Shown piece by piece: positions 1-14,300 of a stretch of 64,000 bases of DNA. The stretch lies in assembly GCF_047496725.1 (NCBI RefSeq), contig NC_132985.1, forward strand, positions 1,455,001 to 1,519,000, written 5' to 3'. The stretch comes from Anoplolepis gracilipes. Lineage: Eukaryota; Arthropoda; Insecta; Hymenoptera; Formicidae. The notes beneath the pieces are model-generated. The model searched no databases and was not told the DNA's origin. It saw only the letters and a program-made list of their open reading frames with translations. Positions within the stretch are counted from its first letter, which is position 1. Each line of letters opens with the position of its first letter. Both the position numbers and the translations under genes were made by a program.

Positions 1-2782
1 TCTCACAGCTCGATGTTAATATTTAGCAATTCTTACATAACTCTTATATACAATATAAACGAAAAATATAACATATCTTATATGAAAAAAAACTCATGTA
101 AACGGTTACCTTACATAAATATACGCCAGTGTTCTTGCCCTTGAAAGAATTGATGAAACATCACACGAATTGTTTTGAAATATTGTCATGTTTTTATATT
201 TAGGTCTTTGGTAAATCAAGCGTCGGATAAAATGATTTTCAATAATAATTGCTTAAAAGCTTCGATGCAGATTTTAAATTTTAAACCTTGGATCAACAAT
301 TTCAACACATAATTATTCACAAAATATAATTAAAAAAATAATTGTATAAGTATATATATATATATATTGGTTTCGAAACACATCAGAAGATCTGTACAGT
401 ACATTCTTTAATAGAATACTTTTATTCAAACACGAGTGTTAACGAAATCGCTGTTAATAGATTAGTCGCACGTGACGATTTAGTCACGCATGAAGCAAAA
501 ACTCTCGGTGTAATCATATATAATTATATGTATAACAATCGTATGTGTAGATCATATACAACAAATTCTCTTTTGATATCTGTAATAAAATCTCTCTAAC
601 GTAGTATATGTATATATATATATATATATCTAAGAGATATTTATATATATATGCATTGCATACTAATTGCATCGCTTTTTTTTTTCTACGGAATATGGAG
701 AGTATCTTTGGTGCACGAGATGAGAAACGTGCATTCGCCTCTCTTAGGCGTGAATATACATTTATATTATATATGTTTCAAATTCATATATATTACAGTA
801 TTGTTTTACAAAAACGCGACATAGATCAGGCTCGAGTCAATTAACTTTATAATTAATACACGGATTATACACGTAAAATATAAATACCTATATATATATA
901 AGGAGAGATACAGCTCGATGAGTTTATACGATTCAAGATCTAAGATCGTTCTTTCGCTGTAAGAGTCACTGAGTCCTTGCCGTGTGTCGAGATTAAACAT
1001 AACAAGAATGTCGAAATTGTAAAAATAACACTATTGATAAGCAGAGAGAGAGAGAGAGAGAAAGAGGGGGAAAAATAGGTACTCATCTCTCCGAATCAGA
1101 AACTCGTACAGCGATGGAAGTTCACACCGATATAAAGTATACATGATGATCGAAACGCTCGTGGACTATTAACGCGCACTCTCAAAAATCTAACAAAAAT
1201 CGCGACGAATGCGCTTACAGCACGCGTCTAATTTAATGATAGAACGTTTCCTTTTATATATATATATATATATATGTATGTATTGTATATTACAGTTGCG
1301 CGAGATACGTGATTTGTAGTTTGCTAAAAAGATTACCAAAGATTAATCGGGAGATGTAAAAAAAAAAAAAACTTTCGGAGCAATAAAGGAAGCCGGTAAG
1401 GTTGAAATCGATGTTACACGCTATATTGCCTCTAGTTCTAAGGCACAGTTATATAAATATTTCTATATCTGTGTGTGATAAGTATTACGTGCTCAACAAT
1501 AGTATGTTTAAACATGACATTCTGCGATCAACCCGTCACTCTAAAACTCGACTGATCCGACAGACTCGTCTCTTTCCGTAAACTTCTCTTGATACAAATA
1601 ATATCATATTTATATAAAATTATCATATACCGTAACCTAATTCGAACGACAATTAAAGCAGAGAGGTGCGTAATTCAAAACCCTTCGTCATTTGTGATAT
1701 CCGAGACATATCTTTATTCGTTATTTTCGTAAGACAAACATAAAGAAATAAAAAGTACACTTTCTCTGAAGCGTCAAGAAAATTCAATGCATTTTAACGA
1801 TTTCTTGTGTTTTTTATTATTATTTTTTTTTGTTTTCATTTAATATACCAACGCTGGTGGTTACACTGCGACCAGTACAACCAATTGTTGAATCATGAAC
1901 CACTACTCTTCATCAGCCAGGCTTCATCATCCGCCTCTGATAACCCCTTCTTCCCCTCCGACCCCGACTATGTATATTACACATTTTCAAATGGACACAG
2001 TACGTGTGCAACGGGGGAACGAGAATAGCGCTTGATACCGAACTGAGCGAGACAGAAGCGGTTCGACCGCTTCGGTACACCCGCACATTTTCTGGTTCCC
2101 AGGTCGTACAATATTATTTATGTGTAGTGAAAGAGTCATATTATATAAAGAAAGATGCTATTCTATGTGACAGTAATAGCACCTTCACTCGTTCGTGTGT
2201 GATCTTTTGCACCAGTATAGCCCGGCTTATTCCGAATAAGTGGTTTACAAATTCGAGAAAGAATGCAATATAATCAGTAAAAGAGAATTCATAATCCTAG
2301 CGGCTTAAAGCGATACAGATAACGAATAACGACTTTAGATACACATATCTCTGAATATAAAATTGTTATTCGTTACTTGCAAAAGTACATTTTACCCAAC
2401 ACTGTTTTCAAGAACAGGCGTAAGTTACAAAGCAAAATCTCTTTACAAAAGCACACGAACGAAAATTTAATTGTGACGACTACAAAACCGAGCGTTACTT
2501 AGCCATCCTTTAATCAAATCTATTTCGTAAAAAATAAAAAGATAAATGAAAAAAATTTTAAACCAAGCATATTACCAGGTTAAGCACACACCCGTAACGA
2601 GCAACTCTATTAATGTAGACCACTACCGTTCATGTTTATAGCATTTATTATGAACATTCGAGTAACGCAACGTTTGAAGTCTGTATCTGCGATCGAACGA
2701 TGACATGTGACGGCAGAAGACAGGCTAAAAAAACTGGGGGGCGGTGAGGATACACTGAGGTATACAATAAGATAAAGGATGT
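1..2782. other. 3' flank of Vap33, no gene recognised
   Basis: This is AT-rich sequence downstream of the minus-strand Vap33 stop codon. Part of it is probably the Vap33 3' UTR. TTTATT, which reads AATAAA on the minus strand, occurs for example near 2643. It holds a short (GA)n run at about 1043-1061 and several (TA)n runs (about 350, 615, 1258). Short open frames here have no recognisable protein character. Confidence 0.5.
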
Positions 2783-5700
2783 TCAGAATAGTTTTCCCAG
2801 TAAGTAGCCGACTATAACCATGGCAATGGCGATGAGGATACTAGTTGATGTCGGAGATAACTGGCTATTGCTCTGTGAGGTTAGACCTCTAGCTGCTGCA
2901 AGGTTACCGTCGTTGCCCAACGCCGCATTTCGCCACTTCATTAAATCTTCCTGCGGATAAACATACACGACCACATTATTGATATGCTCCGACTTTCCCA
3001 AGTAGCGATTTTTCATTTAATAACTAAGTAATTTTACTTTTAAAAAACAAGATTGTCATCTATTTTTAATATTGCTCAAATTTAAATAAACGAATTTAGC
3101 TATTAAATCTAAAGTACAATAGATTTGTTTTATACAAATCAACAAAACTGGGACGTAAAAAATCTATATTAAAACTCATAACTATTGATTTAATATTGTT
3201 GATACTTACCCTAAGTTGAAGATTTTCCTGTCTAAGCGAGCTTTCTTCTACCCTAAGCTGATTAACCTCTTGTGCAGCCTTTAACAATTTCTCTTCTGCC
3301 TCACCAAGTACCTGAAAAGAAGTCAGGATTTAGAAAAAATATCAAAATAAAATAAAATAACTACATTCAAAGCTCTCAATATTAATAAATTGCCTAGTTT
3401 TGTTTTAATCATTATATTTAGAAAAAAATATCTTTTTATATATATATATATCCTAATATAATTTCATTATTGGATTATAATATAATATACATAATTATAT
3501 CTCACCTTAGGTGACGATTTGACCGAATCGCCGACTGCTTTATTCTTTCCGTTAGTCGCATTAGAATCTGCCTTGGTTGTCGTAGATGTTGCAGTCGTTT
3601 TAGCCGTAGAAGTGGTACTGGTCACCGGGTTTTCAAAGACGCATTTCAGTTTGGAATCCATTAACTGATCCGGATTTATATCTTTCCACTTTAAAGATCA
3701 ATATACACGAGTTATTACAATAAATGTATTATGACGAATAGATAAGTTTATTATCTAACTAAAATTGAATCATTATTAGAACAGCTCCAATAACACATTT
3801 ACTTTGTTAACTAATAATGTAACATATCACAATGAGGTAGTAATATTCACTTACTACATCAACAGGGTATTCATCATCATCGTCGTCTGGTGCTATTACA
3901 GTTTGCACCATAAATTTGTGTTTGTTTTTCTCTGATGGATCAAAATCATACGGTTGTAAGCATACTGTAATAAAATAGTTAAAAATTTAATTAAAAAATT
4001 AATCTCTTAAGTTTAACAAGTGTAAATAAATGACTGTATAATTAGACAATTTTTAGGAAAATACTCTTTGATAAAAGTAAACTTAAATTCTGTTATATAG
4101 AAATACTAACCTGCTATTTCAATGACATCCTTTGGCTTAAGGGCTCCAGAATTTGGACGTACACAGTATCTCTTTGGGGCAGTTGTCTTTATCTTAAAAT
4201 ATACTTTTTTAGTCGTTGGATTAATTAATTTTATGTACGATGTGACTGGACCTCCTGTAAAAGGACCTGTAACAAAGTAGATGATAAACAAATTTATTAA
4301 TTAAAACAGATAAAATCATGTTGTATTAACTACATTCAGGACAAAAAGAGCAATCTTATATATTAATAAAAATTATATATATATATTACGCGAATATGCA
4401 TAAATACTATAATGAATCAATAATAAATGCTAAAAAGAGAGATTATTTTAGAACATTAACAGTAAATAATATCAAGTGAAAAAAACATAAATGTACCAGT
4501 ATATAATTATTTGATGCGTGTAATTATTGATGCATTTTTTATAAATTGCATAACATTTGTCATTTTGCTACGTTGTCTTGGCCAGTAAAATTAATTTTAT
4601 TTCTGTAAGATATTTTCTCTTTTCAAGAATATTACATATTTATTATGTTTAGTAAATATACATTATGTTTATAGATTTGAAAATTTATTCCTTGAAAAGA
4701 TTTATTCATTATTGCATTGATCAATAATAAAAAGTTAATAATTCATTAGTCAGCAATTTTTTATCATTAATCAATGTTATAATTATTGATCATTATAAAA
4801 CCATATGAACCATTTATATTCAATGCACGAGTTTTTTTTATAAGAAATATGTACATAAAAACAATGAAAAAAAGTTAACATATATAATCTAAGCAACGTC
4901 ATCCAACAATGTTACAAAGTCAACTGAACAGAATAGTTCAATCAAGGAAAATCAGTGTTGTTACTAATTTATATTATAAACTTTCTTGTTACTCAATTGA
5001 CTCTGTCACAAGTTGTAGTAAAAAAGTATGCATATTTAGTACAGAAGGAAAAACTATATAAAATGTAACCAGAGGAATGAGAATAAAAAGCATGCGGAAC
5101 GTATTAATCAAATTTACATGATTATAGATTGTTTTCGATTTTAGTATATTTTAATCTTGATAACGGAAATATCACACGTTGGCTGATTATTCGTGGTATA
5201 AGCAGCGATATACCGTGTGCGATCTACACTTAAGTGTTTGTCTCTATAATATACGTATAGCGCTAACACGACCGGTCATAGTCGAAGGACGTAACATCGT
5301 TCAATTTAAGCATAATTAATGAGTACTCTTATCTATTTAGCGACAAATTGCAGTAAAAAGCACAAAATAAACAGACAGTCCTGCAGTTATTTTTCCAGAT
5401 GATTAAACGAAACTCGTTACGTGCATTTATATCGCGAACCTTGAGGAAATTCGCGTATGCAAATATCTTTCGCTCTACGTAGAATTATTGTTTCTGAAAA
5501 GCAAGCACGTGACGCGCGGAAGAATTATACGTGCGTAGGCGGACGCGACATTGTTGAAATTTCGCAGTAGAACGATTTCGCAAAGTCACTGAAATCACGA
5601 GCGCAAAATTATGAGAGAGACTCGGCGTTATAAGAGAGTCACGATCTATTACCGGCGTTTACCGTTACAAAGCATAAATAAACGAAGCCCTTATGGATTA

Positions 5701-6704
5701 GTGGCGCGTATAGCGGGGCTAACAAAGTAGAGCAGTGGTATAAATTCAATAAATAGGTTTTCCTCGTATCGACGATTAATAATCGTCGGAGAAAGGTATC
5801 GGGACAATGTAGAATGTAGACCGTTGCACCGATCGATGGCACTTGCGTGTTCTTACGTTTTTTTTTTCCAAACCGATCCGTTTCCCGATCTTTTGTGTTC
5901 TCTTTCCCTCGTTGTGGGGAAAAAATTTTTTTTTTTTTTTTCTTTTCTTTTCTTTCGCGTCGGCTCGCGGAAACGATGAAAGAGGGCGCGAGAGCGTGTC
6001 CGACTATTCCGCTATTTATTCGTCTGTTTTGTCGAATATATACGAGATTGAAATCCTTCTTCGAGGAAAGAAGGGGACAAGGAATCGAAACATTGGCGCC
6101 GAGAGTGGTGCGGATGAACGACGGCCAGTCCTACTCTCTCTCTCTCTCTCTTTCTTTCTCTTTCTCTCTGTCTTTCACTTTTTCTCTCTTTCTTTCTCTC
6201 GCGCGGCTGACAGCGAATTGACGTACAGACAGATAGGGTTAGGTATGAGTTAGCGACATTGCACGTTTCTTGTCGCGGAACACGATGCGCGACCTCGGAT
6301 GCACGCACGAATACGTACTATACGCGCAACTTATTACGTTGTATCGAGGAGGGCGATTGAGCTAGCTCCGCTAGCTACCGCACGTACGAGGCAAATCGGC
6401 CTTACGTCATCTTGACGACGTCAAAGCCGAGCACCTACTCTGTGCGCGAGCTCTTCTCGCGCCGTAAATGCGAGCTGCTAAGCGCGATTAGTTGGCGCGA
6501 TGCGTGTTGGGCACAGAAAGACAGAGAAAAGAAAGGTGGGAAGAAAGAAGGAAGAAAAAAAAAAAGTATATATATACGACGCAGCGAAGGATGATTCCCC
6601 GCCACGTTATTCTCTTTTCCTCTCAGCGTACCTCTGAATCGTAGCTCGCTCTGCGGCTCGATGATTAAAACTTGCTCGGGCTTTTCCACGGGCTTGGATG
6701 ACAT
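2783..6704 (-). CDS. Vap33: VAMP-associated protein (VAP33/VAPB), ER membrane contact-site tether
   Basis: Coding exons on the minus strand are 6632-6704, 4111-4266, 3855-3964, 3506-3688, 3210-3311 and 2783-2950. All junctions are GT-AG with matching phases and give 263 aa. An N-terminal MSP domain spans about residues 9-125, with the family signature KTTAPKRYCVRPNSG at about residues 51-65. The Pro equivalent to human VAPB P56 (the ALS8 site) is intact at about residue 62. KHKFMVQ matches the FFAT-peptide-binding face. A Ser/Thr/Ala linker, a short coiled coil (exon 3210-3311) and a C-terminal membrane anchor ending GYLLGKLF follow. VAP proteins sit in the ER membrane and recruit FFAT-motif partners for lipid transfer and contact sites. 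The start at 6704 gives MSSKPVEKPEQVL, the usual length before the MSP domain. Intron 1 is long (about 2.4 kb). The identity is clear; UTR limits are not determined. Confidence 0.95.
4267..6631 (-). other. Vap33 intron 1
   Basis: This 2.4-kb intron lies between the first two coding exons of Vap33. The left half is AT-rich with a weak inverted repeat around the TGATCAATAAT motif near 4718-4792. The right half (about 5400-6600) becomes CpG-rich and contains a T run near 5929-5942 and a (TC)n tract at about 6133-6200. Open frames around 5843-6308 are low-complexity by-products of those tracts. No additional gene is supported. Confidence 0.6.
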
Positions 6705-8039
6705 CCTGACTGGCAGATCGAGACGAACTTTCCGACGAACGACGAGTCACGGCGTTGTTGGTGTCTTCTCTTCTTCCACCACCACCTCCTCCTCCTCCTG
6801 TCTGTTAAAGCGCCAACGGTGGTCGACGCGTTTCGACTCCGCGTATTGACAAGTTTTACTTTGCCGTTCTGCTCGTCGCGATTCTTCACTCGGCTACGTC
6901 GGCCGTATATATCGTGTCGTGTCGTGTCGTGTCGTATCGTTTCGTGCCGTATCTTTTCTGAGATTCCGTTGGACTGATTCTGATTCGCGGCCGATGCTCA
7001 ATACGCATGCGTCACGACGGATATTGTCCGAGGCGCAGAGAGGCCGCGTTACGTCACGTCGCGGTCGGTAACGCGGCCGGTTCGCATTTAACTGCACTTT
7101 TTAGCCTATACATTATATACACTAATGTTCCGAAAATGTCACATGAAATATACACATTTATCTCGTTCTTTTTTTTATCTTTTTAGTTTTTTAATCGTCA
7201 TTGTTGGCTAGAGCTTTATCTTATTCGTACAACTTACTTTTACAATTAAAAAAACAATATTTTAATTTTAATTACATTTCGTTTTATTTCGATTAAAAAT
7301 CTGTTTATTTAATTGCATTTTCCGCATTTATACTTACAATATTAGCCGAATCTCCGCATTTTATTTTCCTAATCGCTATACGCAATATGTGCGACTATAA
7401 TATATATAGATTTTAGAGAAAATACATTATTGATGAATGAGAAAATATAGTAGGAGAATGTTTCGATAAGAGAAACAAACTGATAAGCCACTCAATTCAA
7501 ATATTAAAAATCGAGAAGGTCTGACAGACTGACATAATCTTTGGATAAGGAGTGAATAAATCCAACTAAAATAAATTACTAATTGACATTTAAATTCCCC
7601 GAGCTCCGATAGGTGAACCCAATATTAGACATGATTTGCCAAGAGATGATGAGATAAGATACTTCTCCGTGAATATTTTAAATAAAATTTCTTTCATACG
7701 TAGCGATCCCCTTTAATTTTAAATCATCACCACACTAGATACACAAATTCTCAATTTTCTTCATTCATATTTTAATGACGCATGCGTAGAATGAAAAACG
7801 TGCGAGCATGCGCATAATCCAGACGCGTGTAGAGTGTGTCGTAATCGTGCCATGTGTAACCATAACCTTCTTTAACTCGACGCTAGTATTTCAGAGTATT
7901 AATTTAACGTTAGAGTACAGAAGAGGAAAAAAAATTGCCAATAGAGAGTATATTGGATTGAAAATTACTGCCAAAATCTCTCTATTGTTTTCACTTTTGC
8001 GATTTGGAAGGAACGATATTATAACGCGAACAATATACG
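6705..8039. promoter_or_regulatory. Divergent intergenic region between Vap33 and MEP50
   Basis: CpG-rich sequence (about 6705-7100) directly upstream of the Vap33 start codon is the likely Vap33 promoter and 5' UTR. It includes a short tandem array of CGTGT/GTGTC pentamers at about 6912-6950. The rest (7100-8039) is AT-rich and leads to the MEP50 start. No TATA box could be assigned with confidence. Confidence 0.5.
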
Positions 8040-9486
8040 ATGGAGAATTGGAATTCGCCGATTTCAAACGGGGATATTTTTAGAAACATGTTATTTACAG
8101 ATCGAACACCTGCCGTTAACAAGAATCTGCGTTTTCTCTTAATTTATGATGGTAAAGAGTACATACGGAATATTGGCATCTAGACTTTTCTTAGTTTTTT
8201 TTTAAATATATATTTCGATTTTTGTTGCAGAAAAAAATGCTCTTCTTGGAGGCACTAACATGGTTGATCTCTATTGGAGCGGTACTCTCTGGCATTATAA
8301 TGACATCTCAGATTTTACTAGGGAAAAAGCTGCTATAACACAGCAAATGAGTAATGGCGTTAACGACGCTGTTTACCTAGGATGTAATAAATTTGCTGTT
8401 GTGGAAGATAGCGGTGCAGTACAAATTACTGAAATAGTTCAACCAACGACAACAAACGAACAGTCTGAATTTCAATTTCTTGAACGTGCTTGCCAGCATG
8501 ACGATAGCATTTTAACAGTGTCTGGATTTTCTAATAATAGAAACATTGTCACGGGAGGAATGGATTGTTGGTAAGATGTTTCCAAAGTATACAAAGTACA
8601 TCTTTCTATCTATCAAGCAAAGAAGGATATTAATCTTATACTTATTGCAGTTTAAAAGTCTGGGATGTTGAAGATTTAGTAGCAACATATACGTATAATT
8701 TTGCACATACAGATATTATCACTAGTACAGATGTAAAGCCTATGTGTAGTTCCGAATTTATATCCACTTCTTTAGATGGTGAATCATTACTATGGGATAT
8801 TAGACGGGCCAAACCAGCACAATGTATTTATCACTATATTTTTAAATAAAATGTAACAACGATAAATTCGTTCTTTATATTTATCTCATTTCATAATCTT
8901 CATATTTATATCTATTATTATTTTTTCTTTTTTTTTTAGGTATTTTCAAGAAGCACGATTGCCATTTATTAGCGGTAGCTTGGAATACTGTTTTGGATCA
9001 TCTTATAGCAGTGGGTGCAGCTGATGGCAGCATTGCATTAATTGATCTGAGACAAACAGAAAAGCTATTATATGAGTCAGTTGAATCTAACAGAGGCGTA
9101 CATAAGTTGTTATTTAATCCAAATCCGGAAAGGTAAGAATTTAGTATAAATATCAATTTACGTAACTTTATATAACATTTTACAGAAAACAATTTTTATT
9201 GAGACTTAAGAGAATCTTTTAGCAATTTTCAATCTTTAAATTAACAAATCTGATAACTTACAATATTGTTTCATTTTTTTATAGGAAAGAACAATTAGCT
9301 TGTTGTTTCGATGACACATTTGTAAAAGTATTTGATGCCTATAGAGAGATGTTACCTCTATTCGAAGATAACAGTCATAGCGATTTTGTACAAGGACTTG
9401 CATGGTACAAAGATGACTTATTTTCATGTTCTTGGGACGGAAGTGTAATTAAACATGTAGTATCTTCTAGCGATAATTCTAGTTAA
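8040..9486 (+). CDS. MEP50: Methylosome protein 50 (WDR77/MEP50-like WD40 protein)
   Basis: Exons are 8040-8151, 8231-8570, 8651-8823, 8940-9132 and 9285-9486, giving 339 aa against 342 in human WDR77. The ATG at 8040 follows an in-frame stop at 8022. A second in-frame ATG lies at 8088. Features parallel to WDR77 are the SGTLWHYND segment, a DSGAVQI strand, QHDDSILTVS, LKVWDV, LLWDIRRAKPAQC and a final WDGSVIKHVV, consistent with a seven-bladed propeller. In animals this protein is the obligate partner of the arginine methyltransferase PRMT5 and presents Sm proteins, histones and Piwi/Tudor-pathway substrates for symmetric dimethylation (Drosophila valois). It is convergent with Tudor-SN, which lies 1.9 kb downstream. 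The introns are short (about 80-150 bp). Assignment rests on motif order and length; another WD40 family is possible but less likely. Confidence 0.85.
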
Positions 9487-11355
9487 TAACGATATTAAAA
9501 TATTTTATAAATATTACAATTAAAAAATTGTATCTTATAAGATTATTTAATTTTTTCTTTAATTAATTAATTTATTTAATTAAAATAATCAATGCATTAA
9601 AAAAAATACTATATATTATATACAAATAAATGATAAAATAGTAGTTTAACTTGGAGAATATACATGACATTTTAAAAATATAAATTTGTAAAGAATATGG
9701 ATTAACACACACAATTTTGATATATTTTCATTGTGCAAGCAATAATATAGGATATGAAAATTTACTGCATTTAAGATATTGGAAAACATTCTCCTTTCAT
9801 ATTTATTCAAATCTCTTGATCATTGTTTCGGACATTTCTACAACATAGTTATTATGCTCTCTGTGATTATTCAATATATTGTTATTGCAGAAACACACAA
9901 AAGTCGTGTATTTGAAATGTATGTTATTATCGCTACATATAACGGTAATGTAAGAGTCAAATAGTTGAAAGGCAACAAAAATTCCCCTATTTCGTGAATC
10001 TTAAATATCGCAATATTCCTAAAATAATTCAAACAAGTCTTTCTTTTGCTTTCTGGTCCTACAATGTGTACAATGTATATAGTGCAATCCAATAGGATTT
10101 TATTTACAAAATAAAGTCAACGAGAGAGTAATGATAAAGTGAACAAAATATCGCAGATAAAAGTTTATAATCACAAAGTGTCTAAAAAGCTTATATCGAT
10201 CAATAATTAAAGGTGTAATATGTATAATTCCGGTAAAATAAACGTTTATTTTGTGATGCACAAAGAATAATATATTACCTAATATATATTCTTTGTGCCG
10301 CAGAAAATTACCCGAGCATACAGTAGATAACATTTGTTTATTGTAAATATTTCGAACACTTAATTTTCGTATTTGTTCTTGTACTGTAATTTGTGTAGGA
10401 CTGATTTGTAGGACAAATGCATAAATAATTTCTTGTAAGTACATTAATATCAAACTCGTTTATGCATATAACGCGGTACATGTATAACGTGAAATTCAAA
10501 AGAGATGATAGAGAAAGGATGGTACAATATCTTCTTTTTGGATTATTGTTATATCTCTATTTGTATATTCATGTTATGTTGAATGCGCGCGCGTGCACAC
10601 ACACACACACACACACACATACACACAACACTCACATATACATACACCAGCATGTCATTTAAAAGTTGAAAACTGTTATTTCTCGGACGATACTATATCG
10701 AATGTCGCTTTAATTGAAAATATTCTGCTGATATTCTGCTGATATGAATTTTTTTCTACTTCTGTTTAGCTATCAGTGTCCGATTATATTTGCGATTACA
10801 AACATTCTACAGCTATATAATCATCCTTGCATATAAAATCTTCAAAAGAGTAGCACGCGCACATTATTTAAACATGATTATTTATAAGAAAAGCAAGTAA
10901 TTAATGTATCTAACATGATTGAACGTATCTAACGTGTTGAATTGCACATTGAAAATTTGATACAGATAGATAAAAAATATTGAATCCTTAAACAATTTCT
11001 AATTGCGGCACCAAGTTAATAATGAATGTTAATGTCGATGAGAATACGATGTGACGCCAACGATCGCGTAGCCTCCTTCAAAGACTATCTGCATTTTGTT
11101 CATTGCATTACAGAAATTAATAAAATCGTTATGTACAATCTTGTCTTTTTATATACTGAGATGATTGCAATTTGATAATTGCAACTTGCGACTAACGCGA
11201 CATTGTAACTCTCATATCGACAATCATTTTATCCTTATTTTTATGTATGTTGCATACATAGTATCATATATCTATTGTGTGTTTTATTTATAACATGATC
11301 TGTGCTTTTCTTCCCCGTCAATAATGCTTCCCCCATATTTGAGCATTTATATCAA
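9487..11355. other. Convergent intergenic region (MEP50 and Tudor-SN 3' ends)
   Basis: AT-rich sequence separates the stop codons of the two convergent genes and presumably contains both 3' UTRs. A (CA)n microsatellite lies at about 10594-10638. The open frames on either strand (for example 10100-10453) are AT-driven and have no family character. Confidence 0.6.
10594..10638. repeat. (CA)n microsatellite
   Basis: A dinucleotide CA run with minor interruptions, preceded by a short GC alternation, in the convergent intergenic region. Confidence 0.9.
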
Positions 11356-14300
11356 TTACAATCCAAATTCTTTGTCGTCATCCTCTGGCCTTACGTCTCC
11401 ATACATCCAGATGTTGCGATGGTTGTGTTTCGCATCTTCCTCAGCCTTTTTGTATTCCTCAATCTGCAAATTAGTATACGCAGTGGTATAAATATAAATT
11501 TTTATAATTTTTATCGATATAGATTTAATTACACGATGAAAATAAAGTTGACTAACCAGTTTAGTAAGCCTCCTATCTCGGTGCTTTTGAACATGTAAAA
11601 ATCCATCGGAAATAAGCCCTTTTCCAATGTCCTCATTCGTACTTGGGTGCATCAGTGTCACGGCAATTACGTTGCTGCTTAACTTATATTCAATATTTAA
11701 CAGCAAAATTTTATCCAGTACATCTTCCTTAAATGCATCCACTGCCGCTCTCTTGTCATCAGTCTGCAAACATACATTATCTGAGCATAACGGTGCACGG
11801 TTCGAAGAAAAGATTGTACAAAAATGTTACTTACATCGCTCGGAAGAGTTACGCATGCGAGGGCGTACTCGTGGGCATATGGTTTGTCGGTCGCGAAGCG
11901 CGCAGGTAGATCGGCAACTCGCGTAACATTAAGGGTCTCTCTGTTACCGTAATCGATATAGAATACGCTAACATTAGTGCCGGAGACCTTTTCCGTTTTC
12001 ACGCGATACCATTGATCGTCGCCACTGAATTTCGCGACCGCTAAATCTCCCCTAGTCGGTTTGTAAGCGCCAGGAAGTGGTGGATTAGCAGCTAACTCTT
12101 GACGCAATTGTAGAAGCATATTCTCCAATAAGGTACCCTGATCGACGTACTGGGCGTAGAAGTGAAGATCATCGGTAACCTCAGAAATCACAACCTTCTG
12201 ATAATCGATCTTGCGTTCCTGCCCTTCCTTTTCATCCATAATTTTGTCATTCTCCACTGGTGCTTCCACGCGATTCTTCCAGATCTATAAGGTAAAATAT
12301 TAGATTTCAATTTCTTTGATTATTATCCAATTAACACAATTAATCACAAGCACGCGTACTTACATTAAGTTTTTTTGCTTTCGCACGTTCCTCCGCAGCT
12401 TTAAGAGTCTTCGTTTCTCCAGAGTCTGGGAAATTGACAACTTCAGCCAAACCTTCTTCAACCAGAGCGACCGACATATTGACGTCGTTTACTGTTAACC
12501 AGCCAATGAAACCGCTCAACTTTGTTTCCGTGTTCTCAATCTTGAGCTCTACGTCTCTTTGGAAACAATGTTCCTTGGTGAAGGCCAGTGCTTTCTCGCC
12601 ATACTCGTCAGCTTTTACTACTCCACCACCGGGCAATGTTCTTTGACAACGCGGAGTTCTTATTCCAGCCAACACAAACGTAATAACGTAATCCTCTTTG
12701 GGAAGATAGAGTTTCAAACGCGAGCCGCTGGTCACGAATTCAACAACCCCTCTAATTCCCTGCGCTCGCTTGAGGGAAGTCAAGAACGCTTTCGCTTTCG
12801 AAGGATCATTCGAAAGATCCACTATTCTGTGAACTGGAATGTCTTTTTTCGCATGCAGTCCATGCTGTGATTTCTCTGCTTTGCTCTCAGCGACTTGCAG
12901 AAGATTATAGTGAGAGGAACGCTGATCGTCGTTCTGCCTGTACTTGATGACTCGTGCAAGACCTCGAGCGACCAATGCTTCTGCGATATTCCTGTCAACA
13001 TGGTAAGAAAAAAAATTATTCCTAGCAATTCTTGATGTAAATCATTGAAAGCAACTGCGAATTTCTAACTAATTCTAATTTATTTTAATTCTAATGCTTA
13101 TTACTTACGTTTTGCCAAAAGTTACGGTGCAACACAACTTTTCCGGGAAATTATCTCTCGCCGGTTGCGTATAATCGACAACCACTTTTACGTTCTTTCT
13201 GATGAATTTCTCACGCAAAAATTCTCGCGCTTCCAACATCCATGGTATGTCGTAGAGAGGTCTGAAATCTTTTGGCCGAGCAGTATTATTGCTGTCTTCG
13301 GTGTTCTTCTTCTCACGGGTGGGCGGCCGAATACTGCTCAAAAATACTTTCTTGTTCTCTCCATTCTGTGTTCGAATAATGAGCGCGTCTGCATTAATGA
13401 TTTCTACAATGGTGCCGGTAAATTCAATCTGTGGACCGGACGGCTTGTAGTCTTTCCAAAGGCGTAAACGCGCCTCCTTCGCGGCTTTTTCGGCGAGATA
13501 CAGTTTCTCCGCGCCAGCCCTACTGTTGCTAATCGACCAATCCTGACATTTAGCGAAACCTTCACTCAACAGGATTTCAGCAATGTTTCCTAATAGAAAA
13601 ATATGACATATGTAAGCTCAATAGTTTCGAATATTTATAATTTTTTATTATATTAATAATTGTCAATTATTTTTCAACATGTCATGCAATAGGTACCTTT
13701 AGGATGAATAATGCTGCCGATGAAGTTGTTATTGTTGACTGATTCCAACACTATCTCAACATCTCTGTGTAACAGTCGCGATTCCACAAAGTATCTGGCT
13801 TCGTCCGCGTAAGGATCGCCCACGGAATTTTCACGGCGCCCATTGGGCCAGCCAGGACAGCGAACCCCCGAGATCATCAGTGTTATATTATAGAAATCAG
13901 GTAAGAGAAATGCTTTGACGGTGGAGCCATCGAATACAAACTCAATCACTGCTTTAACAGGTTTCTTGCCGAATTTCTCAACCAACTTTCGGGGATCGTC
14001 GACAGTCCATTTGATATCGCGTATGTGCTCGGATGTCGGTGTATCCGACCACTTTCCTTTCTTTGCAGCCTTCGCAATGTTTTCTAGCTCGACCAATCGC
14101 TGTTGCTCGGCCGTAGGATTGCGATTATCTTTTTTAACAGTCACCAAACCCTCGGACACTAAAGTTTCGATCACATTTTCGCCGTTCCTGTCTATGAGGT
14201 AATAATTATAATTAAATATAAAGATCAATTTGTAAAATTCTATTTTATGTAATTATTGCGAAAATACCTTTTCCTAACCAGACGGTTCCATATGTTCTGG

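Noticed and set aside
4710..4795. Inverted repeat around TGATCAATAAT in Vap33 intron 1
   Set aside because: Arms are only about 11-13 bp in very AT-rich sequence, where such matches are expected by chance.
5843..6308. Overlapping open frames on both strands in Vap33 intron 1
   Set aside because: All three are caused by the (TC)n/(GA)n tract, which is open in several frames. They encode Ser/Leu or Arg/Glu repeats only.
10100..10453. 117-codon minus-strand open frame between MEP50 and Tudor-SN
   Set aside because: It is AT-rich, Ile/Phe/Tyr-biased, and sits where 3' UTRs are expected. Nothing recognised.
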